Shown piece after piece: positions 19,379 through 30,502 of a DNA stretch of 64,000 nt; the stretch's first letter is position 1, and each line of letters begins with the position of its first letter. The stretch lies in NCBI GenBank assembly GCA_025201765.1, contig MU623435.1, forward strand, positions 84,930 to 148,929, read 5' to 3'. The stretch comes from Daldinia sp. FL1419. Its lineage: Eukaryota; Ascomycota; Sordariomycetes; Xylariales; Hypoxylaceae. A program made the translations under genes and the position numbers. The notes below the pieces were generated by a model. The model did not search any database. It had not been told where the DNA came from and saw only the letters and a program-made list of their open reading frames with translations.

Positions 19379-21253
19379 TTATCGATCCTCTTCACTCTTG
19401 TCATCTCCCCAGCGAAGCCAACTAGATCCTCGCCCTCCGGATTCACTTCCCACACCTCCAGCGTACTGACTTTCCTCCTCCTCCCATTTCAGTCTTTCTA
19501 CCCTGGAACGTGCCAGGAATGCCTTGGCGAATCGCCAAGCTTCTGTGTCTGCCAAATTCCAAGCTTCAATCGCGTTCCGTATACGCTCGTCCTCTTTGAC
19601 CTTACTCGTCATTACCTCCCGTGCCCTATTCAGGAGGCTCGGTTCGCGTAAGAGGTCATCATTGGAGGGCTCCGGTCCATCTGCCGGGTCGCGTTCAGGC
19701 TTTGGACGACGCTCTGGGCCTGGAACCGGCGTTTCTGATTTTCCATCGTCAGTCATGTTACTTGGGATTTCAAAACCAAACCACCAGTCCAAATCATCCG
19801 GGAGTGACTCCTTTTCAGCCGTAAGCCACAGAGAGTGCGATGCGGCATATTCACCAGCTACAGCGTCCTTGAATTTAAGAACACGCATCGACCCAGATAT
19901 ACCCGTTCCTAATAGCTCCTGGAAGACAAGGTAAAGCCATTCATCACGTCTTTTGATCTCTCGCCTTATATAGGCAATGTCCAAAGTATTTCGAAGCGTG
20001 TCTAATGTGCGTAGAGTGTAGGGGTGCGGTACCGTTCCTACAGTATACAAGTCCGTATCGTTTTTATAACGCGCGGGGGTCGAAATCCTCATCGGATGAG
20101 AAGATACGCAAGGGGAGCATTTGGGAAGATTTGGCGGGCACGATGCCGGCATTGGGCTATCACTACAAATCGCAAGTCTATTTGCCAGGTCTAAGGCAGG
20201 CTTGATCATATGTGTAGTGTGAGTTGGCATGGGCTTAAGGACTGCGATACCGCTACTGAAAATATCCTGCCAGGTATTGTGTAGGTGAAAGTTAATAAGG
20301 TTATTCAAGCTCTTCATGCCCTTATCGCGATCTGCTGCAATTTCTTCCGCGATCTTCTGATAGGTCTTCTCAAGAGTCTTGGTATCGTAGAATGCTAGTG
20401 AATCATGCGACGGGTCAACACGAAAAGTTTCACTACTGACAGCGGAGATCACGCCCTTGGCAGATTTATTTTTGGGGTCTCGGAGCGCCTGAACAATGGC
20501 ATCGGCGATCTGGACCTTGGGGCCTGCGAATATGGCATTGTCAATATCTTCCCACCTCGTCAAACCAGGATATTCCCCTCTTCGTAGGAACGAGAGTAAA
20601 GGATCCTCGTAAGCTGCCATAGGGAGTAACAAATAATGCGCGAGAAGTCCACCGCCCATATTTTCCCACGCAAGCCAGCGCATCATATCTTTCTTGAAAC
20701 TTGGTTCCACATCTAACCTCTGAAGCTCGTCATAAAGAGGATTATTCATAGCTTCCGCCGCGCTTAAAATAATGGGCTTAAATCCCTTGGCCCACCAGGC
20801 GCGCCTCCACGTCAATAAAAGTGCGCTATCGGCCTCCTTCGTTGGCGCATCGCGCTGGACAGTGGTGTCGTAATAGCAATAAATGGGGGCTCTCTCTTTT
20901 AGGGGCGGGAGGAGAGACCGGTTCTCATCCAACGTGATAGATGACGAAAATGGGTTCCTCCAGTTCCAATTTGAATACCACGAACTCTCTCCATATGTCG
21001 AGTTCTTCTGTTCCGCAGGCTTGTGGGAAGCGGGTCGGAAGGGGTTCAATATACTCGACGAAAGCTTATCCTTATATTTTGGTATTGAAAACTTATGATC
21101 GGCAATCGATTTTGACAAGCTTGGCCCAGTCGGTATCGAATTAGGGAGCGTAAAAAGGAGGGTGAATAAGGCGAATAAGCCAAGGAGAACGAGGAGAAAT
21201 GAGATTCGTCGCGGGCCTATTCGTAGCCCTAAGGCCGAGCCGCGCCCCCTCAT
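19379..21253 (-). CDS. Uncharacterised type II membrane protein (possibly glycosyltransferase-like)
   Basis: A single exon of 624 aa. A basic start (MRGRGSALGLRIGPRR) precedes one hydrophobic segment at ~17-36, predicting a short cytosolic N-terminus and a lumenal C-terminal domain. N-glycosylation sequons occur (NST ~84, NRS ~110, NMT ~503). The body includes APIYCYYDTTVQRDAPTKEADSALLLTWRRAWWAKGF (~126-162) and MMRWLAWENMGGGLLAHYLLLP (~191-212). This layout and the 'W..AW...GF.P..L' pattern resemble Golgi/ER glycosyltransferases acting on nucleotide sugars, and fungal homologues are probably widespread, but no DXD-type catalytic motif can be assigned. The C-terminal ~120 residues are charged and disordered. 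Confidence 0.8.
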   Translation of the reverse strand: MRGRGSALGLRIGPRRISFLLVLLGLFALFTLLFTLPNSIPTGPSLSKSIADHKFSIPKYKDKLSSSILNPFRPASHKPAEQKNSTYGESSWYSNWNWRNPFSSSITLDENRSLLPPLKERAPIYCYYDTTVQRDAPTKEADSALLLTWRRAWWAKGFKPIILSAAEAMNNPLYDELQRLDVEPSFKKDMMRWLAWENMGGGLLAHYLLLPMAAYEDPLLSFLRRGEYPGLTRWEDIDNAIFAGPKVQIADAIVQALRDPKNKSAKGVISAVSSETFRVDPSHDSLAFYDTKTLEKTYQKIAEEIAADRDKGMKSLNNLINFHLHNTWQDIFSSGIAVLKPMPTHTTHMIKPALDLANRLAICSDSPMPASCPPNLPKCSPCVSSHPMRISTPARYKNDTDLYTVGTVPHPYTLRTLDTLRNTLDIAYIRREIKRRDEWLYLVFQELLGTGISGSMRVLKFKDAVAGEYAASHSLWLTAEKESLPDDLDWWFGFEIPSNMTDDGKSETPVPGPERRPKPERDPADGPEPSNDDLLREPSLLNRAREVMTSKVKEDERIRNAIEAWNLADTEAWRFAKAFLARSRVERLKWEEEESQYAGGVGSESGGRGSSWLRWGDDKSEEDR

Positions 21254-22639
21254 GATGTAGTTGAGGGTACAATGCGAAGGTTGGCCGGCGAAGACAAGTT
21301 ATCAATCTAATCAAGAGAGGGTAAAACGGTTATGGGATCAAGTGCGAGTTGCGCGATGGCATTTGAGTATGGGTTGGATGAGGTTACGCGTGCCGACATG
21401 AACCCTTCAAATAGATTTTTTGAAAACGAAGGACTGGGAAAAGTTCCGAACTGCACACTCGAACAATTAAATTAGATTTATTTCATGACTTCTTAGAGTC
21501 ATTGCGCAAAATCAAATAAAATCAAATAAAAAATCGCAATCCTATCTCTAACATCCGGACATCCCCTATAATAACGAAGGAGAGATTGCTAGAATGTTAA
21601 AATGTGTTAAGGAAACTTTCAAAGTAGAATGGTTTAGTTATGCAACCTCAGCGTACACGGATCCATTTCTAATTGCCCTATCCCTATTAAGCATATCCTG
21701 TCCACATTGGTGGGGGATATGTGGCTAAGTATCCCGATAGGCAGGTAGTACCTGACCTCAACGAGTACCGGCTCGTGATTGTGGCTTGACAATATTAAGT
21801 AAGTGGTGCCCCTGAACTTACCTAGGTTACCTTAGGTAGGTACTTAGGTATCTTAACGTTACACTCATCCAACAAGTCATTACACGGGTATACTGCATCA
21901 ACCACATGGTTAATAAGTTTCCTTAGACATCTATCATATTGCACGGTTATTTGATAGGATGTGAAAATCCCATCAGTCTTGAGAAGATGACTCTTTTTAA
22001 GCCGCCTAGCCCAAATCTCCATACTGACTCGGTAAGTATTAAGATTCGTCAAGGACTCAAGGTAGGAAAACTCCGGCAGGAAAGGACGTGTGACATCCTT
22101 TAGAAGCACAAACGTGGGTGTATACGATACTCCGAATAACCCCCTACAATTCAGTGATCGATGAATCCTAAGTAAACAATCTCTTATACACCCACCCATA
22201 GGAAAGCCCGATTCCGGGTCGGCACTTAATCAACCACTACAGTGATCTATATACCAACTACCTAGTGCAAAGCATTATAGAACTACCATCCACGAGGTTT
22301 CCATATTCCCTCTACGTGCCTAGGCCGGAGGGGCAGGTGCAGCTTGGTTCCTTCTTATCTCCTACGTATGAAACTTTTAAATATCCATATTCGACCCTTC
22401 TACCTATAAAACAGTTCTTCACTGCCCTAATCAACAATAGGCTGCGGTATTCGGCCTGTTTAGATCTCTCGAGCCATAACATAGCTATCTTGACATTTCA
22501 CCTAATATTTTCCCGCCGTATAGGGCCTATTGGAATTCTAACAAGGGCATTGATTTCGTATTTACATCGAACTGGGCGCAAAGCATAACCTAAAAACCCA
22601 AATCGCAAGCTGCCTTCAATATAACATAGACAAGCAAAG
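21254..22639. other. Intergenic, 1.4 kb
   Basis: This holds the promoter of the membrane-protein gene, a TAGGTA array (21819..21850) and the promoter of the Ulp1-like gene. A minus-strand frame at 21822..22199 (125 aa; contains SYLESLTNLNTYRVSMEIWA) and a plus-strand frame at 22265..22588 are unsupported. Confidence 0.5.
21819..21850. repeat. CCTAGGT/TAGGTA array
   Basis: Alternating CCTAGGT, CCTTAGG and TAGGTAC units. Confidence 0.75.
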
Positions 22640-24604
22640 ATGGCGAACCTTCTAGATAATACGGCTCTGTCTGCTATAGAAGGTATCCTCAAGGAAGAAC
22701 TTGAATCAAAGCTATTGAATCTCAACCCTGATCAGCTAGTCGAAGCCCTATCGCGAAGAAAAGATGTTGAAGATCTTCGTCAGAAAATACTTAATGAGCT
22801 AGATCAAGACAATCTACTGCGGTTGATCGAACTGAGGGAGGACTCTCAAACAATATACGTGGATATGCTTAAAAAGGTGTTATCCAAGGTACCCACGCCG
22901 AGTCCGATAAAGCAAGAGGACCCCGGAGACGACAGGGTCGACGAGAACGGCAACTCGACTGTGGTATACGAGGAATCCGGAGAGACGTCACCGCCCGGGG
23001 AACTGGGTCGCTCTCAAATCATAGATCATTCAGGGACAGGTGCATTGGCTATATGCGAGGACTATGCTCTCAAAGCCGATGAAAATAGTGATAGTAATCT
23101 ATGTGATTACACAACATATGGCTTATCATTGGAGCCTCAAATACCTCATCTAGATGCGTGGGTCCCGATGTTCATGAGCGAGGGTGAATACTACGGCGAA
23201 CCAATTATCGAGGAGATCCGATCAGGGGGGGATATGGGAGGGATGGCCGATCGCCTCTTCGAATTTATCAAGCTGTTGAATCCGCCTTATCTATGCTACC
23301 ATGCTGAACAATGCTTCAAGTGGGCAGAATCAAATCGTGCAAATATCCTCTCTAGATTGGACACTCTCCCGGACATAGTAAAGGCATGGAATAAAGAACC
23401 TGACTCCCAAATACGTGATATACACAAAGCATTTATAGCCGTCGAGTGTTATGAAAAGTCTCTTAGAGCGAGAGATGCTTCCCCTTCTGGCAGCCAATCT
23501 TCGACTGGTTCAGAAGCTGACGAGAACGAAGATATAATCCAGAAGCTTCTTCAGGCAGAACCCAAGAAAGCCGTTGTCCATAAGAGCAAATGGCGAGATA
23601 TTATTGAGTATGGGAAGAAGCTCTCATCTCTCGCGGACGGTTTCGGAGGGCAACGATTCCTAGCCTTATTCCCCCTGGCAGAACTGATTTCATATACGAA
23701 CTATGCGTTACTAGCTAACAGTCACACAAGCCAATATATATGGGGGCCGCTGAGAAACCTCATGGAACGTACCGGGTTAGGCGAACTATTCAAGTCTTTA
23801 TCGCACGCGGTAGGTGATCTACTAGTTGGCAGATTTCTAGGAAACATTTCCTCGCTCGCTACGTTTAGAGCCCGGCTAACATCAGTCTTTGATGAGTATT
23901 CTCTGAAGGGGATATTTCCGGGCTCTCCAAGACCCCGTGAATTGCCCTCATATATTGCACCTAATCTGACACCGCTGGTCTATTGTGGACCAGTGACAAA
24001 GCTTATACACTTAACTTCAGAGTCTTCACTCAGGCCCAAATCACTACTTGGGCTCGTAGATGGAGTGTTAGAAGAGGAGATAATTCGGCGTTTGATACAC
24101 CGAAGATTACCAAACGACTGGACTACTCTAGGGCGAGGCGAGATCTCACAAGTTGCGAATCAGGACCTTTTGTTGCACAACCACAAAGGGATAATTATTC
24201 CCTTGCTCATAGACAATGGATGGATTCTTATCTGCTATATGAACCCAAGGCGTACCAATGCTACATACCCTATTACCATTGTTAACCCCACGACGAGTGA
24301 CCATAGATACCAGACAGCTCTGGGTTTGATATCGAAATGGATCCCCGAACAAGATTGGGTCCCTAGGGGGATCACGATACCATGCGTCCACAACGCAAAG
24401 TGTCAAGCGACATGTGAACGAGATAGCGGAATCCATGTCGTGCTTAATGCGGTAGCTATGGCGAATGAAGGGGTTCCAGAGACCCGAACGCTAGACGGGC
24501 GAGTGTGTAGAGCACTTCGCATGAGATATTTCGTCACCACGTTAAACGAGATGCAACAAGCAGCCACCAAAGCAGCCATGAAGCGTGCTATAGAGGATGC
24601 CTGA
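22640..24604 (+). CDS. Ulp1-like (C48 family) protein with degenerate catalytic residues
   Basis: A single exon of 654 aa. The N-terminus (1-80) is helical (AIEGILKEELESKLLNL...), followed by a sumoylation-type motif IKQE at 90-93 and an acidic linker. The C-terminal ~150 residues follow the Ulp1/C48 layout: a buried strand IIIPLLIDNGWILICYM (518-534), ITIVNPT (545-551), CERDSGIHVVLNAVAMA (592-608) and an R..R...FV end. In active SUMO proteases these positions are HW, D and DCG. Here they are G527, N549 and S596, so the fold is retained but the Cys-His-Asp triad appears lost. Such proteins are common in fungal accessory genomes, often near transposons. A binding rather than cleaving role is inferred. 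Confidence 0.75.
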   Translation: MANLLDNTALSAIEGILKEELESKLLNLNPDQLVEALSRRKDVEDLRQKILNELDQDNLLRLIELREDSQTIYVDMLKKVLSKVPTPSPIKQEDPGDDRVDENGNSTVVYEESGETSPPGELGRSQIIDHSGTGALAICEDYALKADENSDSNLCDYTTYGLSLEPQIPHLDAWVPMFMSEGEYYGEPIIEEIRSGGDMGGMADRLFEFIKLLNPPYLCYHAEQCFKWAESNRANILSRLDTLPDIVKAWNKEPDSQIRDIHKAFIAVECYEKSLRARDASPSGSQSSTGSEADENEDIIQKLLQAEPKKAVVHKSKWRDIIEYGKKLSSLADGFGGQRFLALFPLAELISYTNYALLANSHTSQYIWGPLRNLMERTGLGELFKSLSHAVGDLLVGRFLGNISSLATFRARLTSVFDEYSLKGIFPGSPRPRELPSYIAPNLTPLVYCGPVTKLIHLTSESSLRPKSLLGLVDGVLEEEIIRRLIHRRLPNDWTTLGRGEISQVANQDLLLHNHKGIIIPLLIDNGWILICYMNPRRTNATYPITIVNPTTSDHRYQTALGLISKWIPEQDWVPRGITIPCVHNAKCQATCERDSGIHVVLNAVAMANEGVPETRTLDGRVCRALRMRYFVTTLNEMQQAATKAAMKRAIEDA

Positions 24605-25047
24605 ATCGTATTCGGAGGAGGAAATACTTCGTTTTACGTACTATTCGAGCTGGATATGTTAGGCCTGAGCTAAATTCATGGCGATAGAGCCATTTCGTAT
24701 AATATAATCTCAAATGATTTCCCTCATCAATACTATCTTAGAAGATATTTCATGGCCTAGAAGTTGAGCGTATGGACTCGCTATCCAAGGAATCAGGGGA
24801 GAAGAAAAAGTACTTGGGTACGAAGTACATCACTAACTTCATGGGGCTTGGCCGGCTCCACTGGGGTACGGTACCTATGCACGGGTACAAAGGTGTATTA
24901 TTAAGGTTATCAATTCAGGCCATGGTCACGTGCAATTTTGACTGCCCACAACACTGAAGCGAACTTTACAAAATTTAATTGTTTCGGCCCCTCCACCTTC
25001 ACACATCAAACTACCAACTGCAACGCCAACATCACAAATTAGACAAA
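24605..25047. promoter_or_regulatory. Intergenic with the S25 promoter, 443 bp
   Basis: This lies between the Ulp1-like stop and the S25 ATG. The 61-aa frame at 24772..24957 is not convincing. The last ~90 bp are CA-rich and resemble a fungal 5' UTR. Confidence 0.5.
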
Positions 25048-25538
25048 ATGGCTCCCGCAGCGACCGGTGCGAAGAAGCAGAAGAAGAAGTGGTCGAAGTA
25101 TGTGTTCTTTTTGGTGAATTGATTATGAATGACATTTTGCTAACTTTCGCATTGCAGGGGCAAAGGCAAGTACCATGCAATTTCGCGATGGGACTCTTTC
25201 GCGCGACGGTTTCCCGGGGAATTCTCAGGCTGACCTATTTTCAATATAGTCAAGGACAAGGCCCAGCACGCCGTCCTGCTCGACAAGACCACCTCCGAGA
25301 AGCTCTACAAGGACGTCCAATCGTACCGTCTCGTTACAGTTGCCACCCTCGTCGATAGGCTAAAGATCAACGGCTCGCTGGCACGAAAATGCCTGAAGGA
25401 TCTTGAGGAGAAGGGCCAGATCAAGCCCGTTGTCACCCACAGCAAGATGAAGATCTACAGTACGTTTTGAACGGCTCGAAGAAGGAAAATTATATGCTGA
25501 CTTTGTTTGTAGCCCGAGCCGTCGGTGCCACGGACTAA
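25048..25538 (+). CDS. 40S ribosomal protein S25 (eS25)
   Basis: Exons 25048..25097, 25158..25165, 25250..25459 and 25513..25538 give 97 aa. The product reads ...KKKWSKGKVKDKAQHAVLLDKTTSEKLYKDV..., then VTHSKMKIYTRAVGATD, the canonical S25 body with its winged-helix region. Exon 2 is only eight bases (GGGCAAAG): intron 1 is GTATGT..CAG, but intron 2 begins GCAAGT, a GC-AG intron (25166..25249, CTGAC branch site). The alternative GT four bases later would shift the frame away from KVKDKA. Intron 3 (25460..25512) has GTACGT and a GTAG acceptor. eS25 sits on the head of the small subunit near the E site. Confidence 0.95.
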
Positions 25539-27627
25539 ACCATCACTCTCACGATACCATGATGAAGATGATATTCGGTCGACAGTCGACACTAGAGTTC
25601 GACGGGCCAAATGGATCGCGGATACGGCTTTGATGGATTCAGGCATTTGGTCCTCGGCGTAGCATTGGGATGGTTATGGTTCAGAATTTCGCTTGCAGTT
25701 GCATTTAGATAGGGACCAAATGAGAAACCCCAATGAATCTGCGTACATATATTGGCCCTGATTTGCGCAACGTGCTCTGGGGCCGTGCTATTAACGTTGT
25801 TTTCGCCCATACCGGTCCACGATGGATTTGCTGGCCTGCCACGACCCCCTATCCTCTAATAATCATGACGATTAGACATAGTTCTTCGTGGTTATAATCC
25901 GGTCAACTTCGGTAGACAAACCAACAACCGCCCGGCTGCTAATTATATCCCCTTACCAAGTACTCGATAGTGTACTGGATATTGTCCTTCCTGCGCATAC
26001 GTATCTTGTAGCACGAATAGACAAACTAATAGGCGTCATACCAACGGGTTATATAGAAAGAACTCCTATATCGAGACTACTAGGCTGGAGTACTTGGCAG
26101 GTACCCGGTTACACAACTCGGAAGGAGAAGATTGGCTAGGTTAAACTAGTTGTAGCTTGCTGCATTACGAACCTCTTAAGCCCTAACCTAACGGCTAAGG
26201 ATACATCCAATAGAAATTATTTGGAAAAATCCAGGAGTGAGCGTCATTATACTAATGGGGCTAGAAGCATTTCGCCTCATAAGTCGGTCTGTACGTAATC
26301 AAGTTTCGATTATGATGGCACGTAGATGGCACATAAATACCTTATATTTCCGACTCTGGCCCAATAGAAATGCAATCTGATTAAATTTCTATCGAATAGA
26401 ATTTTTAGGTAATCCGAAATGCGGCGTGGATACAACCTATCCAAGGATGTCTGCAAGTCCTAGTAATGCACTATGTATTTCCATAGGTGTGAGAGTAGGC
26501 CTTTAGGTACTTAGTGTATGCGTACCTATTATTGTACCATGTGCGCGCGGAAAGTTGCAGCCGACCAGCCAAGGCAAACGACCGCTGGACCGCCACTTGA
26601 GCCGGAAACTTGACTCGGGGAACGGGATGAAATCAAAGAGACCCCTGAACGCTGAATGCATGTGGGTGAACATCCTGACTCTCTTTTTACCGACACTCGG
26701 AATTTAGTCTAGGTAAGTAGGTATGTAGTCAAAAATTCTAGATGCGATCTACACAGTGCACACCAATAATGATAAAGCGCCTTTTTTCTTCTTCTTCTTT
26801 TCTTTACTTTTCTTGATTTTGTCACTTCTGGAGTAGGCTTTGTTTACCCCCGTATCAACAACGGGGCCAAAGAAAAAGATGACATGAAATAAAAGATAAG
26901 TACACCTACTATGTACCTATATGCATGGGACAGATATACGATATCTACTCAACCCGCTAGGATATCCATCGAAGAGTAAGCGGAAACTACCTAGGTTGGT
27001 TAAATAGCTCGCATCTGATCTCTAAAGTGAGACTCCACGTCCAGGTGATGGGGGGGGAGATGATGGGGGATCCTTTGGCCTGAATTGGTGAATTGGCCAT
27101 CCCGAATTTGTCCGGCAGTAAGTTAGCGGTAGGCCAGTTTCTCGCTAGGCTATGAACCAGCTTTTAATGGCAGGCGCCTAGCTGCCCAAAGTCTTGCTAA
27201 GCGCAGGCTACTTCATACCTGCTTCAGTGGGCATTTTAGTGGTTACGTGTGGTAACTTGTGGTAACTTATCGTAATTTGTGGTTACTTTCACTGAGTTTT
27301 TAGAAGACTAGATCCATAATTGCACGTGACTGCCACTGGTTTCGGGGCAACCACCAGTTTAGAAAGCGAGGGAAGGGTCTCAGTGCAGTTTTAGCGGTGG
27401 GTCCGGGAAGAGTCGCTAGAAAAAGCTGTTCCCTTTGGCAGTTACCCGCAGCAATTTTTTTTTCCCTCCCCCCAAAATATTTTCTGCAGACCCAGTCGCA
27501 GTAGAAATATTTCGCTCGACGCTCTCCGTCTTTCCAACTCCTCTCCATTCTCTTCCTCGTTCACTTCTAATTCTCCACTCACTCCTTCACCTTTCAAAGA
27601 TCAGGAAGTCTTTGAACACCGGACAAA
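25539..27627. other. Intergenic, 2.1 kb
   Basis: No gene is recognised. It contains a pyrimidine tract (CTTCTTCTTCTTTTC, ~26788-26802), a degenerate ten-base repeat (TGTGGTAACT, 27239..27290) and the promoter of the ADP/ATP carrier, with a T/C-rich stretch at 27455-27475. Confidence 0.55.
27239..27290. repeat. Degenerate 10-bp tandem repeat
   Basis: About four to five imperfect units of TGTGGTAACT (GGTTACGTGT, GGTAACTTGT, GGTAACTTAT, TAATTTGT, GGTTACTT) about 340 bp upstream of the carrier ATG. Confidence 0.6.
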
Positions 27628-29198
27628 ATGTCTGAGCAGCAGAAGGTTTTGGGCATGCCGGTAAGTCTCAAAAAAATTTCTCTAACGCTCAAATCCCTCG
27701 CTAGAGCACCGGCCCTCCCCCTCCGCTATAGTCTAGACATCTGTGCCCCTCGCGCATATCATCGACTGCTTCAATTGCTCTCTATGGGACAATTGAAATA
27801 GTTTTTTGAGTAATTTCGAAATGATGTGCTCCTTATCGGGACGATATCTTGCACGAATGGCTGGGGAGAAGGTTGACGAGCTTGATATCCCACAACTTCT
27901 TCACCAGTTACCTCGATGATGAACTTAGCTAACGAATATTTTAGCCCTTCTTGGCGGACTTCTTGAGTACGTTGTATTGTTCCTGCAATTTAATATATTC
28001 TGGCCTCCCCGCCGATATATCGATATCTGATGTGGAGGGATATTGGCCGTTGTGCGCGATAATTGTTGCTAACTGGTTATTTTAGTGGGTGGTGTCTCCG
28101 CCGCCGTCTCGAAGACTGCCGCCGCTCCCATCGAGCGTGTCAAGCTTCTTATCCAGAACCAGGTATGTTGATACGTAGATCATATTCAGCCGCAAAAATT
28201 CCCCCATTGGAGTTATGTAACTCTGGCTCCACAATACGTATATGTGTCTTCACATGTCTATTTTGGCTGCATTTGGGCTGAATATTTTCCATCAAAATGA
28301 CGGCGCTAATAAACCAAACAGGATGAGATGTTGAAGACTGGCCGTCTCGACCGAAAGTACAACGGTATCGTCGACTGTTTCCGACGAACCACCGCCGACG
28401 AGGGTGTCATGTCCCTATGGCGTGGTAACACTGCCAACGTCATCCGATACTTCCCTACCCAGGCCTTGAACTTCGCTTTCCGTGACAAGTTCAAGAAGAT
28501 GTTCGGTTTCAAGAAGGAGCGCGACGGATACGCCTGGTGGATGGCTGGTAACTTGGCCTCCGGTGGTGTAAGTTGAATTTGAACCTTGCTAGTATTCCCT
28601 CTCCCTTCTACAGACGCTGATATTTATATGATAGGCTGCTGGTGCCACTTCGCTCCTTTTCGTCTACTCCCTAGACTACGCCCGTACCCGTCTGGCCAAC
28701 GATGCCAAGAACGCCAAGAAGGGCGGTGAGCGTCAATTCAACGGTCTCGTTGACGTCTACCGCAAGACCCTCGCCAGTGATGGTGTTGCCGGTCTCTACC
28801 GTGGTTTCATGCCCTCGGTCGCTGGTATCGTTGTCTACCGTGGTCTCTACTTCGGTCTCTACGACTCTATCAAGCCCGTCGTCCTCGTCGGCTCCCTCCA
28901 GAACAACTTCCTTGCTTCTTTCATCCTCGGTTGGTGTGTCACCACCGGTGCCGGTATCGCCTCTTACCCTCTTGACACTATCCGACGTCGTATGATGATG
29001 ACCTCCGGCGAGGCCGTCAAGTACAGCGGTACTCTCGATGCCGCCCGCCAGATCGTCGCCAAGGAAGGTGTCAAGTCTCTGTTCAAGGGTGCTGGTGCCA
29101 ACATTCTCCGTGGTGTCGCTGGTGCTGGTGTGCTGTCGATCTACGACCAGCTCCAGGTTCTCCTCTTCGGAAAGGCCTTCAAGGGTGGTTCCGGTTAA
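27628..29198 (+). CDS. AAC: Mitochondrial ADP/ATP carrier
   Basis: Five exons, 27628..27660, 27945..27966, 28086..28162, 28322..28567 and 28635..29198, give 313 aa. The joined start reads [44 protein letters not shown]. It contains three mitochondrial-carrier repeats with PxERVK, SLDYARTRL and PLDTIRRRM motifs, and the diagnostic RRRMMM hexapeptide. It exchanges cytosolic ADP for matrix ATP in the inner membrane. Donors are GTAAGT, GTACGT, GTATGT and GTAAGT; the second exon is only 22 nt. Introns crowd the first 40 codons, and codon choice in the last exon is strongly C-ending, as expected for a highly expressed gene. Confidence 0.96.
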
Positions 29199-29980
29199 AT
29201 TCCCTCATACCTCAATAGACGGGAGAGGCGTGGTGGTGTAATACAGTGGATAGGCGACAAGGACCGTTGATAAAAAGGAGCGTGGCGGACGCTCCGGTGG
29301 AAAGTTGTTACAGGGCATCACTCATTGCCGTGGCGTTCTGGAACAGCTTGATTTTGCGGATTTTTACTAGCAGACGGGGCACAAATGTCTCGCATCGTCT
29401 TGTCAGCTAGCTACCCGCTGTAATTTAGATCCTAGGCAATTCCTTTGACTGTATTCTTTCTGCTTTGCGTCCTACATTCCCCTTTCTCGACGGTTGCGTG
29501 GGGCCTGGCTCTCTCGGTTGCATACAACTCATAGACTTCTGAATGCAGGTGATCCTTTCAGTTAATGCCTATGAACTACCTGTTTGGTGAAATCGTGTTT
29601 CCTGCCCCGTAGAAAACTTGTACTAACATGACGATAATTTTACTATGAATAATTTCCATCCATTACGGCAAGTAATTCGCACCTAGACGCAGTGTAGTCG
29701 AAATCTAGGTTGTAAGCGTTGCGAGTTGTTGCAATTGGAAATGAGGGGGCAGGTGGCAAGCAGCTGTGCCAAATCGCGGTGTACAGAAATCCGTAAAAAT
29801 AAAAATAAATAAATAAAGTAACGTCTATGGAGCGTTGTTCATTTTCAGACCAAAGCTGCATTTAAGCATCCTACGAAGATCTCTGGGCTACTTACGTATG
29901 GAGCACTGTCCACTTCTTTAGATCTACCTAACTGATAATTATCCTACCCGGATAACGTTTGTTAGGAGCCGGATTGGACC
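29199..29980. other. Intergenic, 782 bp
   Basis: The carrier 3' region and the CENP-X promoter. A run of AAATAAA-type repeats (AAAAATAAATAAATAAA, 29800-29816) is the only feature. Confidence 0.55.
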
Positions 29981-30502
29981 ATGCCCCCCAAACAATCTAC
30001 AAGCAACGTCCGCGGACGAGGCTCCGTTGGATCATCCAAAGGCCGGGCTCCTGCTGCTTCCACATCTGGACCGTCCCGAGCGCGTAAGCAGACGCAAGCT
30101 GCCACATCGGACGCGAGCGACGCGGATCCGTTTGCGGAGGACGAACAGTCGCAGCGACGGCAGGCGGAGGATACGATGGACCTAGACGAAGACGACGCGG
30201 GAGAAGAAGAGGAAGATGCTAGGAAGACGATACCGCCGGAGTTGTTGACGCATGTGCTGCATCAGTTCTTCGAGAAGGACGGGACGAGGGTGTCGAAGGA
30301 TGCGAACGCGGCGATTGCGAAGTATATGGATATTTTTGTACGGGAGGCGATTGCTAGGACGGTCGTCGAGAAGGAGAGGGGGTTCTTAGAGGTAAGTTTG
30401 TTCTCGTCGAATCGTGGGCGGTGTTCTGGACGATGGAATGCTAATGAAAAACAGGTTGAGGATCTAGAGAAGATTGCGCCGCAGCTATTACTCGACTTAT
30501 AA
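29981..30502 (+). CDS. CENP-X/MHF2 histone-fold protein
   Basis: Exons 29981..30391 and 30455..30502 give 152 aa. A disordered basic/acidic N-terminus (1-80; acidic at 63-80) precedes the small histone fold IPPELLTHVLHQFFEKDGTRVSKDANAAIAKYMDIFVREAIARTVVE...VEDLEKIAPQLLLDL. This is the CENP-X signature, ending in the usual LLLDL. CENP-X pairs with CENP-S (MHF1) at kinetochores and with FANCM-type helicases at stalled forks. The 63-nt intron has a GTAAGT donor, a GCTAAT branch site and a CAG acceptor. It is a multiple of three and free of stops, so retention would give a 173-aa in-frame variant with 21 residues in the fold; the spliced form matches the family. Confidence 0.88.
   Translation: MPPKQSTSNVRGRGSVGSSKGRAPAASTSGPSRARKQTQAATSDASDADPFAEDEQSQRRQAEDTMDLDEDDAGEEEEDARKTIPPELLTHVLHQFFEKDGTRVSKDANAAIAKYMDIFVREAIARTVVEKERGFLEVSLFSSNRGRCSGRWNANEKQVEDLEKIAPQLLLDL

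Noticed and set aside
29981..30502. Unspliced 173-aa CENP-X
   Set aside because: A good intron with donor, branch site and acceptor is present, and the family has no insertion there.
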